A DNA stretch of 64,000 nt from Nocardioides daejeonensis (lineage in GTDB: Bacteria > Actinomycetota > Actinomycetes > Propionibacteriales > Nocardioidaceae), in the NCBI RefSeq assembly GCF_003194585.1, contig NZ_QHKZ01000004.1:434001-498000 (forward strand), read 5' to 3'. Position numbers and translations under genes: made by a program. The notes beneath the pieces were generated by a model. It was not told where the DNA came from and ran no database searches. It worked only from the letters and a program-made list of their open reading frames with translations. Numbering within the stretch: the stretch's first letter is position 1; every line of letters starts with the position of its first letter. Below are positions 31,955 to 41,420 of the stretch, piece by piece.

Positions 31955-33424
31955 GTGAGCAACGACTTCGTGCCCGCCCTGCGGGAGGCCCTGGACTCTG
32001 CCGGCTACACCTACGCGCGAGTCGCCGACCTGTTGGGGGAGACCGCGCACACCGCCCTCTCGCGCAACGAGACGGTGCCGGGGCTGCGGCGTACCCGCGG
32101 CGGGAGCCCGCTGGAGACGCTCACTCGACTCTTCCTGCTGCAGACTCCGGTCACGGTGTCGGAGGCCGAGCAGGCACTGCCCGGGCTGGTGGACCGGCTC
32201 TGCAACGAAGGGCTGCTGGAGCAGAGCATCGGCGAGGTGGCCGCGCGGATGGACATCCGTCCCTACGCCACCGACGACGAGGACCTGTGGGTGGTCAGCG
32301 ATCTCACCCCGGGCCTCGACGGCACCCCCAACCGGGTCGGTGCCGACCACGTCCTCGGCATCTCCAGCGCAGCCACCTCGCTGGCTCAGCTCACCCTCCG
32401 GCACCCGGTGGGACGCGCCCTCGACCTCGGCACCGGCTGCGGGGTGCAGGCGCTGCACCTGGCGCGCCACAGTGATCAGGTCGTCGCCACCGACATCAAC
32501 AAGCGCGCACTCTGGATGACCGAGCTCAACGCCCGACTCAACGGGATCCGGCCCGGCCACATCGACGTCCGTGACGGCTCCTTCTTCGAGCCGGTGCGGG
32601 GCGAGACCTTCGACCTGATCGCGACCAACCCGCCGTTCGTGATCTCCCCGGCCACCGACGAGCGCCTGGTCTACCGCGACTCGGGACTGCCCGGCGACCG
32701 CGTCGTCGAGGACATCGTGCGTGCGGCCCCGGCCCTGCTCAACGAAGGCGGCTGGTGCCAGATCCTCGCCAACTGGGTGATCCCGGCCGGCGGCGACTGG
32801 CAGGAGCGACTCTCCGGCTGGATCGCCGACTGCGACGCCTGGGTGGTGCAGCGCGAGGTGATCGACCCGGCGGGGTACGTCGAGCTGTGGCTCAAGGACG
32901 CCGGCGTCCAGGGCACTGCCGACTACGTACGGCGCTACGACACCTGGCTGGAGTGGTTCGAGCGGCAGGGCATCGCCGGTGTCGGCTTCGGCTGGATCAA
33001 CTTGCGGCGTACCGACAGCACGCCGACGTTGCGCCTGGAGGAGTGGCCGTACGACGTCGAGCAGCCGATCGCCCCGGCCATCGACGCATGGGGCGACACC
33101 GTCGACGACCTGCGTGGTCTGACCGACGCGGTGCTCCTCTCCGCCCACCCGGTGCTGCGGGCTGACGTACAGCAGGAGACGTTCGGTGCTCCCGGTGCCG
33201 AGGACCCGGCGACCGTGGTCCTCCGCCAGCAGCGGGGCCTGCGTCGCGCCCGCCAGGCCGACACCGTCGAGGCTGCCTTCGTGGGGGCGTGCGACGGGGA
33301 GCTGTCGGTGCAGCAGGTGCTGACCGCGATCGCCTCCCTCCTGGAGCAGGAGCCGGCAGCCCTGGTGGCCGAGCGCCTTCCGGTGGTGCGTGAGCTGCTG
33401 GCCGACGGATTCCTCGAGCTCTGA
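31955..33424 (+). CDS. class I methyltransferase, N5-glutamine MTase-like (PrmC/HemK type core)
   Basis: 489 residues in three parts. Residues 1-130 form a helical domain (DFVPALREALDSAGYTYARVADLLG). The Rossmann domain has motif I ALDLGTGCGVQAL, VVATDINKRAL and the NPPF motif in LIATNPPFVIS, which marks enzymes that methylate amide nitrogen of Gln or an N6 amine. The C-terminal 150 residues, ending with a small HTH-like segment (DGELSVQQVLTAIASLL), are typical of the actinobacterial family. The target is unknown. The leaderless GTG start lies just after the locus B repeats. Confidence 0.8.
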   Translation: MSNDFVPALREALDSAGYTYARVADLLGETAHTALSRNETVPGLRRTRGGSPLETLTRLFLLQTPVTVSEAEQALPGLVDRLCNEGLLEQSIGEVAARMDIRPYATDDEDLWVVSDLTPGLDGTPNRVGADHVLGISSAATSLAQLTLRHPVGRALDLGTGCGVQALHLARHSDQVVATDINKRALWMTELNARLNGIRPGHIDVRDGSFFEPVRGETFDLIATNPPFVISPATDERLVYRDSGLPGDRVVEDIVRAAPALLNEGGWCQILANWVIPAGGDWQERLSGWIADCDAWVVQREVIDPAGYVELWLKDAGVQGTADYVRRYDTWLEWFERQGIAGVGFGWINLRRTDSTPTLRLEEWPYDVEQPIAPAIDAWGDTVDDLRGLTDAVLLSAHPVLRADVQQETFGAPGAEDPATVVLRQQRGLRRARQADTVEAAFVGACDGELSVQQVLTAIASLLEQEPAALVAERLPVVRELLADGFLEL

Positions 33425-33517
33425 GCGGCAGCCTGTTCGCCAGGACGATTCCCCTTCCTCACTGCGAGCAAGGAAGAGGCGGGTTGTTCCGCACCGTGGG
33501 CGTTGAGGCCGATCAAT

Positions 33518-33523
33518 TAGGCT
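33518..33523 (+). promoter_or_regulatory. -10 box (TAGGCT) of the DUF2510 gene
   Basis: It ends 7 nt before the GTG at 33531. A CTTCCT/AGGAAG hairpin just upstream (about 33454-33476) probably ends the methyltransferase transcript. Confidence 0.4.
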
Positions 33524-33530
33524 GACCCCC

Positions 33531-34871
33531 GTGTCGAGCCCAGGTTGGTACCCCGATCCGTCCGGTCAGCCGAACTCGTTCCGTTTCTGGGACGGTCAGG
33601 CGTGGAGTCAGCAGACGACCGACAACCCCTATGCGCCCCCGCCCGGCGGCTGGCCGCCGGTGCAGCCCCCGGCTCCGCCGCAGCAGCAGGGCATCGACCC
33701 GGGCGCGACGCAGATGGCGCCGCAGCCGCCGGCTCAGCCCGAGCAGCCCGCTCAGCCTGGGGTGTGGGAGCAGCAGCCCGCCGCCGAGCAATGGGGCGAT
33801 CAGCCTGCCGCGCAGCAGTGGGGTGAACAGCAGCCCGAGCAGCCCGCACAGCAGTGGGGGGCGACCGCCGGGGCCGGCGAGCAGTGGCAGCAGGCCGGGG
33901 CCGGCCAGCAGCAGTGGGGCGAGCAGCAGACCAGCCAGTTCGCGGCGACGCCTGCCGCGGGCGGCGCCGGTGGCTGGGGCGGCGGTGACCAGTGGTCGGG
34001 CGGTGGCCAACAGGAGTGGTCTCCCATGCCCGGCGACGGCGGCAACGGCGGCTCCAAGAAGGGCCTGTGGATCGTGCTGGCCGGAGTGCTCGTCATCTTG
34101 CTGATCATCGGGGGCATCTTCGGCGCGATGGCGTTGACCGGCGACGACAAGGACGACAAGAAGGCGGACGACGCCTCGACCTCCGAGCCGACCGACGAGC
34201 CGACGGACCAGCCCACCGACGACCCGACCGATCAGCCCACCGAGACCGACGAGCCGACGGACCAGCCGACCGAGACGGACGAGCCGGACGACGTCCTGCC
34301 CACGGCTCCGGTCGCCGGCTTCTGCACCAGCGGCGACCCGACCTCGCGTGAGTCCTACCCCGAGGACGGGAGGCTCTACGGCGGTGGTCTCTCCAGCCCG
34401 CAGATCAAGGGATACGGCCCGCCGCCCTTCCCTGTCGCCGAGGCCTACACGTTCGCCGAGGACCTCGGGACGGTCTATCGCGAGGTGCAGAAGGACAAGT
34501 GGATGTCGGTCCAGGCGCTCGGCGCCATCGAGAAGGAGGACGCGGGCTCCGACCTCGAGGCCGCCGCCCAAGCGGTCATCGAGTGCATGGCCAACTCGCC
34601 CGACTTCTACCAGAACATGAGCGGAACCAAGGAGCTGGCGAACGAGGCGGTCCAGGTGGACGGCCACGACGCGTGGCGAGTGCGCTGGGAGATCAGGGTC
34701 GACGACCCGAGCGTCAAGGCCGGCGGTGACGTGGCCGAGGTCGTCGTGGTCGACACCGGCAACGACGACGACTACGGCCTCTACGCAGGCGTTGCTCCGC
34801 TCGACGACGCGAAGCTGGTCAAGCGGATGGACGAGGTCGTCCAGGGGCTGAGCGTGGCGCCGTCTCCGTAA
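33531..34871 (+). CDS. DUF2510 membrane protein with Gln/Pro-rich linker and extracellular domain
   Basis: 446 residues. The N-terminal DUF2510 motif is GWYPDPSGQPNSFRFWDGQAW. Then comes a long low-complexity stretch (about 35-170) of Pro, Gln, Ala and Trp, one membrane helix (about 180-205), and an acidic linker built of TDEP/TDQP repeats (about 218-255). The C-terminal domain (about 260-446) has a single Cys pair candidate and would face outward. DUF2510 is a small cytoplasmic module found on many actinobacterial membrane proteins; its role is unknown. Confidence 0.8.
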   Translation: MSSPGWYPDPSGQPNSFRFWDGQAWSQQTTDNPYAPPPGGWPPVQPPAPPQQQGIDPGATQMAPQPPAQPEQPAQPGVWEQQPAAEQWGDQPAAQQWGEQQPEQPAQQWGATAGAGEQWQQAGAGQQQWGEQQTSQFAATPAAGGAGGWGGGDQWSGGGQQEWSPMPGDGGNGGSKKGLWIVLAGVLVILLIIGGIFGAMALTGDDKDDKKADDASTSEPTDEPTDQPTDDPTDQPTETDEPTDQPTETDEPDDVLPTAPVAGFCTSGDPTSRESYPEDGRLYGGGLSSPQIKGYGPPPFPVAEAYTFAEDLGTVYREVQKDKWMSVQALGAIEKEDAGSDLEAAAQAVIECMANSPDFYQNMSGTKELANEAVQVDGHDAWRVRWEIRVDDPSVKAGGDVAEVVVVDTGNDDDYGLYAGVAPLDDAKLVKRMDEVVQGLSVAPSP

Positions 34872-35107
34872 GATCCCGCTCACTGCGTTGAGTTCGCGTG
34901 TGGCCGTCGGGCGCCCCTCGGGGTGATTCCGGCGGCCACGCCGTCATGATGGAGTGAGGCTCGAGGCGAAGGAGGACCGGTGACGACGTTCACGGCGTAC
35001 CCGGCGGCCAACTACGCATCCCTTGAGCCCGCCGCGCTACCGTGTCGGCCGGGAACATGTCCCGAACCGCCCCAATCCGGGCACCCAGCAGGAAGTGAAG
35101 TGAGTCC

Positions 35108-37807
35108 GTGGCACACAAGTTGGTGATCGTCGAGTCCCCGGCCAAGGCCCGCACCATCGCGGGTTACCTCGGCAAGGGGTACGTCGTCGAGTCCTCCATC
35201 GGCCACATCCGCGACCTGCCCAACAACGCCGCCGACACCCCGGCGAAGATCAAGGACAAGCCGTGGGGGCGGCTCGCTGTCGACACCGACCACGACTTCG
35301 AGCCCTACTACGTCGTCCCGCGCGACAAGAAGTCGCACATCAGCAAGTTGAAGGGCCTGCTCAAGGAGGCGGACGAGCTCTATCTCGCCACCGATGAGGA
35401 CCGCGAGGGCGAGGCCATCGCCTGGCACCTTCTCGACGAGCTGAAGCCGAAGAACATCCCGGTGCACCGGATGGTCTTCCACGAGATCACGAAGCCCGCT
35501 ATCCAGGCCGCGGTGGAGAACCCGCGCGAGCTCGACATGGATCTGGTCGAGGCTCAGGAGACTCGACGCATCCTCGACCGGCTCTACGGCTACGAGGTCT
35601 CGCCCGTGCTGTGGCGCAAGGTGATGAGCGGTCTCTCCGCGGGCCGCGTGCAGTCGGTGGCCACCCGCCTGGTCGTCGACCGTGAGCGGGAGCGGATGGC
35701 CTTCAGGCAGGCCTCCTACTGGGACTTGGAGGGCTCGTTCGACGCCGGTGCGGAGAAGGAGAGCCGGATCTTCCCGGCCAAGCTGCACAGCATCGACGAC
35801 GTGGCGGTCGCGCGCGGCAACCACTTCGGCCAGGACGGCGAGCTCAAGGCCAGCGCCCGCGGCAAGGTCGTCCACCTGGACCGCACCCGTGCCGAGGCAC
35901 TCGTCGCAGCACTCGAGGCGACGACCTACGACGTCCGTTCGGTGGAGTCCAAGCCCTACAAGCGATCGCCGTACGCCCCGTTCCGTACGACGACCCTCCA
36001 GCAGGAGGCCAGCCGCAAGCTCGGGATGAGCTCGTCGGTGACCATGTCGGTTGCCCAGCGGCTCTACGAGAACGGCTTCATCACCTACATGCGTACCGAC
36101 TCCACCACGCTCTCGAGCGCGGCGATCGGCGCGGCGCGCGATCAGGTGCGCGAACTCTTCGGCGCCGAGTATCTGCCGGACAAGCCACGGGTCTACGCCT
36201 CGAAGGTCAAGAACGCCCAGGAGGCGCACGAGGCGATCCGGCCGGCCGGCGACTCCTTCCGCACGCCGGCGCAGACCGGCCTGACCGGCGACCAGTTCCG
36301 CCTCTACGAGCTGATCTGGATGCGCACCGTGGCCTCGCAGATGAAGGACGCTCAGGGGCAGTCCGTCTCGATCCGGCTCGGTGGACGTGCGGCCAGTGGC
36401 GAAGACGTCGTGTTCGCGGCTTCCGGTCGCGTGATCACCTTCCACGGCTTCTTGAAGGCCTACGTGGAGGGCACGGACGACAACGCGGCCAGCGACGACC
36501 AGGAGTCGCGCCTGCCCAACCTCGCCGAGGGGGATCGGGTCACCGCTGCCTCGCTGCAGGCCAGTGGTCACGAGACCAAGCCGCCCGCCCGCTACACCGA
36601 AGCGACGCTGATCAAGGAGCTGGAGGACCGAGAGATCGGCCGCCCGTCGACGTACGCCTCGATCATCGGCACGATCCTCAACCGCGGCTACGTCTACAAG
36701 AAGGGCACCGCACTGGTGCCGGCTTGGATCGCGTTCTCGGTCATCCGGCTGCTTGAGGAGCACTTCAAACGGCTCGTCTCCTACGAGTTCACCGCTGGCA
36801 TGGAGGACGTGCTCGACGACATCGCGGCTGGACGTCGCGACCGGGTCACTGAGCTGGGCGAGTTCTACTTCGGCTCCGACAAGGTGCAGGGGCTGCAGCC
36901 GCTGGTCACCGGGCTCGGCGAGATCGACGCCAAGGAGCTGGCAACCTTCCCGATCGGTGGCTCCGAGACCGGGATCGCGCTGCGAGTCGGACGCTACGGC
37001 CCCTACGTGGAGGGCCCGGGCGACGACGGCGCGCCGGCCGGCAAGCGGGCCAACGTGCCCGATGACCTGCCGCCGGACGAGCTGACGCTGGAGAAGGCGA
37101 AGGAGCTCCTGGAGAACCCTGCCGGTGAGGAGATCGATCTCGGCACGCACCCCGAGACGGGACTGCGGATCGTGGCGAAGAACGGCCGTTTCGGCCCCTA
37201 CGTGACCGAGGAGCTTCCCGAGGACGCCAAGAAGGGCTCCAAGCCGCGCACCGGCTCGCTCTTCAAGTCGATGTCGCTCGACACCGTCACCCTCGACCAG
37301 GCGGTCCAGCTGCTGTCGCTCCCCCGCGTGGTCGGTGCGGATGCCGAAGGCGTGGAGATCACCGCGCAGAACGGGCGCTACGGCCCCTACCTCAAGAAGG
37401 GCACCGACTCACGCTCGCTGGCCAGTGAGGAGCAGCTCTTCTCGATCACGCTCGACGACGCGCTCGCCATCTACGCCCAACCCAAGCAGCGCGGCCGTGC
37501 TGCCGCCGCAGCCCCGCTCAAGGAGCTCGGCAACGACCCGGTCTCCGGACAGCCGGTCGTGGTCAAGGCCGGCCGCTTCGGCGAGTACGTCACCGACGGC
37601 GAGTACAACGCCACGCTGCGCAAGGACGACTCCGTGGAGGCCATCACCCTCGAACGCGCCGCCGAGCTCCTCGCCGAACGCCGTGCCAAGGGCCCCGCGA
37701 AGAAGGCCGCCAAGCGAGGCGCCAAGAAGACTTCCGCCAAGAAGACCCCCGCGAAGAAGGCCACCGCCAAGAAGAGCGCCGCGAAGAAGACCGCGAAGAA
37801 GGCCTGA
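35108..37807 (+). CDS. topA: DNA topoisomerase I
   Basis: 899 residues, the length of actinobacterial type IA enzymes. The Toprim domain starts KLVIVESPAKARTI and has LATDEDREGEAIAWH. The active-site Tyr327 is in GFITYMRTDST. LSAGRVQSVATRLVV and ARYTEATLIKELEDREIGRPSTYA follow. There are no zinc fingers; the C-terminus instead has repeated FGPYV/YGPYL modules and ends in a Lys/Ala-rich tail that binds DNA in mycobacterial TopA. It relaxes negative supercoils. A 236-bp gap precedes it, holding a GTGGCCG/CGGCCAC hairpin that probably ends the DUF2510 transcript. Confidence 0.96.
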   Translation: MAHKLVIVESPAKARTIAGYLGKGYVVESSIGHIRDLPNNAADTPAKIKDKPWGRLAVDTDHDFEPYYVVPRDKKSHISKLKGLLKEADELYLATDEDREGEAIAWHLLDELKPKNIPVHRMVFHEITKPAIQAAVENPRELDMDLVEAQETRRILDRLYGYEVSPVLWRKVMSGLSAGRVQSVATRLVVDRERERMAFRQASYWDLEGSFDAGAEKESRIFPAKLHSIDDVAVARGNHFGQDGELKASARGKVVHLDRTRAEALVAALEATTYDVRSVESKPYKRSPYAPFRTTTLQQEASRKLGMSSSVTMSVAQRLYENGFITYMRTDSTTLSSAAIGAARDQVRELFGAEYLPDKPRVYASKVKNAQEAHEAIRPAGDSFRTPAQTGLTGDQFRLYELIWMRTVASQMKDAQGQSVSIRLGGRAASGEDVVFAASGRVITFHGFLKAYVEGTDDNAASDDQESRLPNLAEGDRVTAASLQASGHETKPPARYTEATLIKELEDREIGRPSTYASIIGTILNRGYVYKKGTALVPAWIAFSVIRLLEEHFKRLVSYEFTAGMEDVLDDIAAGRRDRVTELGEFYFGSDKVQGLQPLVTGLGEIDAKELATFPIGGSETGIALRVGRYGPYVEGPGDDGAPAGKRANVPDDLPPDELTLEKAKELLENPAGEEIDLGTHPETGLRIVAKNGRFGPYVTEELPEDAKKGSKPRTGSLFKSMSLDTVTLDQAVQLLSLPRVVGADAEGVEITAQNGRYGPYLKKGTDSRSLASEEQLFSITLDDALAIYAQPKQRGRAAAAAPLKELGNDPVSGQPVVVKAGRFGEYVTDGEYNATLRKDDSVEAITLERAAELLAERRAKGPAKKAAKRGAKKTSAKKTPAKKATAKKSAAKKTAKKA

Positions 37808-37819
37808 CCCCTTCGTCTC

Positions 37820-37860
37820 ACCCGCCACCTGTTTCCCCGGGCGGGGAACTTGGCATAGGG
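37820..37860 (+). repeat. dispersed palindromic element, copy 2 (truncated)
   Basis: CCCGCCACCTGTTTCCCC then GGGCGGGGAAC matches copy 1 (CCCGCCACAAGTTTCCCC) but has lost 4 nt from the palindrome centre, and the conserved tail is absent. It lies between topA and tmk. Confidence 0.6.
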
Positions 37861-37885
37861 CAGTCGAAGGTTCGGGGGCGGCCAC

Positions 37886-37891
37886 TAGGGT
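37886..37891 (+). promoter_or_regulatory. -10 box (TAGGGT) of tmk
   Basis: It ends 7 nt before the GTG at 37899. Confidence 0.4.
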
Positions 37892-37898
37892 TCATTCC

Positions 37899-38576
37899 GT
37901 GATCGAGACGCCTGCACTGTTGACCGCGACCGGGGTCTTCGTCTGCTTCGAAGGGGGCGAGGGCGGGGGCAAATCGACGCAGGCTCGGCTCTTGCACGAC
38001 TGGCTGGTCGAGGAGGGCTATGCGGCGGTGCTGACCCGGCAGCCGGGGGGCACCGAGGTCGGGCAGCGGGTCCGGGAGATCGTGCTGAGCCCGGAGACGG
38101 GTGAGCTGGCGCATCGCACCGAGGCGCTGCTCTATGCCGCCGACAAGGCGGAGCATGTCGAGACGGTGGTGAGGCCGGCACTCGATCGGGGTGCCGTGGT
38201 GATCACCGACCGTTACGTCGACTCCGCGATCGCCTATCAGGGCTCCGGCCGTGACCTCGTCGCCGCAGAGGTGACCGCCGTCAATCGGTGGGCGACCAGT
38301 GGCTTGATCCCGCACCTGACCGTGGTGCTCGACCTGGAGCCGGAGCAGGGGCTCGGCCGGTTCGCGGAGCGCGATCGGATCGAGTCGGAGTCCGCCGAGT
38401 TCCATCAACGGGTCCGGCAGGCGTTCCTCGATCTCGCTGCCGCTGATCCGCCGCACTACCTCGTGCTCGATGCCCGGGGGACGCGGGAAGACGTCGCCAC
38501 CGCCGTACGCGATGCGGTGCGTCCGCTGCTGGAGCGCGCCGTACGTCGGGAGGCGACGGAGGGAGCACAGCCGTGA
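37899..38576 (+). CDS. tmk: dTMP kinase
   Basis: 225 residues. The P-loop is FEGGEGGGKSTQARLL; the substrate-binding Arg is in RQPGGTEVGQ; the DRY motif is ITDRYVDSAIAYQG; the LID region carries Arg residues in RFAERDRIESE. It phosphorylates dTMP to dTDP for DNA synthesis. The GTG at 37899 follows a -10 box at 7 nt. The stop overlaps the holB start (GTGA), a common tmk-holB pairing. Confidence 0.95.
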   Translation: MIETPALLTATGVFVCFEGGEGGGKSTQARLLHDWLVEEGYAAVLTRQPGGTEVGQRVREIVLSPETGELAHRTEALLYAADKAEHVETVVRPALDRGAVVITDRYVDSAIAYQGSGRDLVAAEVTAVNRWATSGLIPHLTVVLDLEPEQGLGRFAERDRIESESAEFHQRVRQAFLDLAAADPPHYLVLDARGTREDVATAVRDAVRPLLERAVRREATEGAQP

Positions 38577-39736
38577 GCACCGAGCCGGGCGGTGTCTGGG
38601 GCACCTTGGTCGGCCAGCGGCCGGTGATCGAGACGCTGCGCCAGGTCGCCGCCGGGCAGGGGATGAGCCATGCCTTCCTGTTCGTCGGTCCGCCGGGCTC
38701 CGGGCGCTCGAACGCCGCCGTGGCGCTGGCTGCCGCGCTGCAGTGCGAGCAGCAGGGCTGTGGCAGCTGCCACTCGTGTACGACGGTGCTGGCCGGCTCC
38801 CATGCAGACGTCGCTGTGATCCGCACCCAGAAGCTCTCCATCGGTGTCGACGAGGTGCGCGAGCTGGTGCGTTCCGCCGCCCTGGCGCCGGCCGGCCAGC
38901 GCTGGCAGATCCTGATCGTCGAAGACGCCGACCGACTCACCGACCAGGCGTGCAACGCCTTGCTGAAGTCGATCGAGGAGCCGAGCGCTCGTACGGTCTG
39001 GATCCTGTGCGCGCCGACCGTCGAAGACGTGCTGCAGACGATCCGGTCCCGGTGTCGGCTGATCAGTCTCGCGACGCCGTCGACCAGCGACGTGGCGGCG
39101 TTCCTGGCCCGGACGGAGAGCGTGCCCGAGGATCTGGCGAGGTACGCCGCCCGCGCCAGCCAGGGTCATATCGGCCGGGCCCGGGCACTCGCCCGCGACG
39201 AGGCGACCCGCAACCGGCGGCGAGAGGTGATCGGCTGGCCGGTGCGGCTCACCGGTCTCGGTCCGTGCATGACTGCTGCCGGCAACCTTCACGAGCGGGC
39301 GAAGGAGGAGGCCGAGGCGATCACGCAGGAGCTCGACACGCGGGAGAAGGCCGACCTGGACTCGTCGTTCGGCGTGGTCGACCGAGGCCGCCGCCCTCGT
39401 GAGTACGGTCCGGCCCTGACCGCCCTGGAGAAGGCACAACGCACCCGTGCGAAGCGGCGCGTGCTCGACGTCGTCGACCGTTCGCTGATGGATCTGGTCT
39501 CCGTCTATCGCGACGCGCTGCTGCTCGCCTCCGGCTCCGGGGTGGAGCTGGTCAACGAGGAGCTGCGCGGCGACCTGGCGCGCCTGGTGCGGGTGACCAC
39601 GCCGGAGAGCAACCTGGCCCGCATCGAGGCGATCTTCACCGCTCGGGAGCAGATGCTGGAGTTCAACGTGCCGGCCGCGCTGGCGCTGGAGTCGATGATG
39701 GTGTCGCTGCGCCTCCCGGAGGGGAGCCGCCCGTGA
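38573..39736 (+). CDS. holB: DNA polymerase III subunit delta-prime
   Basis: 387 residues. AAA+ clamp-loader layout: HAFLFVGPPGSGRSNAAVALAAAL, a zinc-binding set CEQQGCGSCHSC, then LSIGVDEVRELV, ILIVEDADRLTDQACNALLKSIEEP and the SRC sensor in RSRCRLISL. The P-loop Lys is replaced by Arg (GSGRS), consistent with delta-prime being a non-ATP-binding stator. The C-terminal collar domain spans about 230-387. It is coupled by overlap to tmk and to the peptidase gene downstream. Confidence 0.93.
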   Translation: MSTEPGGVWGTLVGQRPVIETLRQVAAGQGMSHAFLFVGPPGSGRSNAAVALAAALQCEQQGCGSCHSCTTVLAGSHADVAVIRTQKLSIGVDEVRELVRSAALAPAGQRWQILIVEDADRLTDQACNALLKSIEEPSARTVWILCAPTVEDVLQTIRSRCRLISLATPSTSDVAAFLARTESVPEDLARYAARASQGHIGRARALARDEATRNRRREVIGWPVRLTGLGPCMTAAGNLHERAKEEAEAITQELDTREKADLDSSFGVVDRGRRPREYGPALTALEKAQRTRAKRRVLDVVDRSLMDLVSVYRDALLLASGSGVELVNEELRGDLARLVRVTTPESNLARIEAIFTAREQMLEFNVPAALALESMMVSLRLPEGSRP

Positions 39737-41286
39737 GGCGGACGGTGGCGCTGATCGCCGTCGTCGGGCTGCTGCTGGTCGGCCTGGGGGCCACCGCACT
39801 GTCGATCCTCGCCGCCCGCGACGACGGGGACGCGCCGAACACCGAGCGTCGCAGCCGCCCACCCGACCCCGCAGCCCGGGTGGCGCCGGCGCCCGGCCTG
39901 CAGCCCTTCTACGACCAGGTGCTGGAGTGGACGGAGTGTGGCAATCGCGAGTGCGCTCGGGTCCAGGTGCCGCTCGACTATGCGAAGCCGAATGGTGCCC
40001 GGATCGAGCTCAAGCTGCTGCGCGTGCCGGCGCTCGACCAAGCGGGCCGGGTCGGCTCGCTGGTGGTCAACCCCGGCGGCCCCGGTGCGCCGGGCACGAC
40101 CTACGCCGACCAGGCGGCGTACGCCTTCGGCGCCCCGCTCTTGCAGCGGTTCGACATCGTCGGCTTCGACCCTCGCGGCACCGGGCAGAGCAGCCCGATC
40201 GACTGCCTGAGCGACGCCGATCTCGACGCCTTCCTCGCCTCCGATCCGGTCCCCGACACCCCGGCTGAGGTCGCGGAGGTGCAGGAGTGGAGCCGACGAC
40301 TCGGCGAAGGGTGCGTGAAGCTCTCCGGCGCCCTGGCCGGGCATGTCTCGACAGTTGAGGCGGCGCGCGATCTCGATGTCATCCGCGCGGTGCTCGATGA
40401 GCGCACGCTCACCTATTTCGGCGCCTCCTACGGCACCAAGCTCGGCGCCACCTACGCCGACCTCTACCCGTCGACCTCCGGCCGACTGGTGCTCGACGGG
40501 GCGATCGACACCAACCTCGACTCGCGACAGCTCAGCCTCGGCCAGGCCCGCGGGTTCCAGCGCGCCATCGATGCGTACGCCGACCACTGCGTTGCCGAGG
40601 GCGACTGTTACCTGGGGGCCGATCGCGAGGCCGCGCTCGAGCGGATCACCGACTTCCTCGACCAGGTCGACGCGAAGCCGCTCACCGTCGGTGAGCGAGA
40701 GCTGACGACTGGCAGCGCCTTCTACGGCATCGTGCTTCCGCTCTACAACGAGGGCTACTGGAGCATGCTCGACAATGCGCTCGGCGCGGCGCTCGAGGGC
40801 GACGGCGCGGCGCTGCTCCAGCTCTCCGACCTCTACTCCTCCCGGGTCGGCGACACCTACACCGACAACTCGGCCGAGGCGATCTGGGCGATCAACTGCC
40901 TCGACGACCCGAGCGCCGTCCCCGTACGGCGTATCCCCGGCCAGCTTGCGGCCTTCCGCAAGGCGTCACCCACGTTCGGTGACGTCTTCGCGTGGGGGCT
41001 GGCGGCGTGCGCGGGGATCCAGGTGGAGGCCTCCGAGCAGCGCGGTCCGCTGACCGCCGCCGGTGCCGCCCCGCTGCTCGTCATCGGCACGACGCGTGAT
41101 CCTGCGACGCCGTACGAATGGGCCCAGGCTCTGGCCGAGCAGTTGAGGCCGGCGGTCTTGGTCAGCCGAGACGGAGACGGTCACACCGGGTATCACCAGG
41201 GCGACGCCTGCGTCGACGAGGTGGTCGAGGCATATCTGGTCGAGGGCGTGGTGCCCGACGGTCCGGTGGACTGCCCGACTGCCTAG
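39733..41286 (+). CDS. secreted alpha/beta-hydrolase peptidase (SlpE/TAP-like)
   Basis: 517 residues. An N-terminal membrane anchor (VALIAVVGLLLVGLGATALSILA) is followed by an S33-type hydrolase: SLVVNPGGPGAPGTTYA (oxyanion region), FDPRGTGQSSPIDC and the nucleophile in YFGASYGTKLG, Ser232. The C-terminal TAP-like domain has PLLVIGTTRDPATPYEWA with the acid and DGDGHTGYHQGDACVDEVV with the catalytic His. Family members are tripeptidyl aminopeptidases outside the cell. The start overlaps the holB stop; holB followed by such a hydrolase is common in actinobacteria. Confidence 0.88.
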   Translation: MRRTVALIAVVGLLLVGLGATALSILAARDDGDAPNTERRSRPPDPAARVAPAPGLQPFYDQVLEWTECGNRECARVQVPLDYAKPNGARIELKLLRVPALDQAGRVGSLVVNPGGPGAPGTTYADQAAYAFGAPLLQRFDIVGFDPRGTGQSSPIDCLSDADLDAFLASDPVPDTPAEVAEVQEWSRRLGEGCVKLSGALAGHVSTVEAARDLDVIRAVLDERTLTYFGASYGTKLGATYADLYPSTSGRLVLDGAIDTNLDSRQLSLGQARGFQRAIDAYADHCVAEGDCYLGADREAALERITDFLDQVDAKPLTVGERELTTGSAFYGIVLPLYNEGYWSMLDNALGAALEGDGAALLQLSDLYSSRVGDTYTDNSAEAIWAINCLDDPSAVPVRRIPGQLAAFRKASPTFGDVFAWGLAACAGIQVEASEQRGPLTAAGAAPLLVIGTTRDPATPYEWAQALAEQLRPAVLVSRDGDGHTGYHQGDACVDEVVEAYLVEGVVPDGPVDCPTA

Positions 41287-41288
41287 GG

Positions 41289-41336
41289 GAGCCGCGACGC
41301 CGGCGGCTCAGGGGCATCTCGGGGAAGATCCCGAGA
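41289..41336. terminator. two consecutive hairpins after the peptidase gene
   Basis: GAGCCGC/GCGGCTC (41289-41309) and TCTCGGG/CCCGAGA (41317-41336), directly after the stop at 41286; probable end of the tmk-holB-peptidase transcript. Confidence 0.5.
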
Positions 41337-41420
41337 AGGGCGCGGGCGGCACCCGATGGTCGGCATACCCTGGAGACGGTTGGCTGATGCAGGTACGCCA
41401 ACTCGGGTGAGGGGACGACT

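Noticed and set aside
35012..37150. 712-codon frame on the minus strand opposite topA
   Set aside because: topA on the plus strand is unmistakable; the antisense frame is a by-product of high GC codon use.
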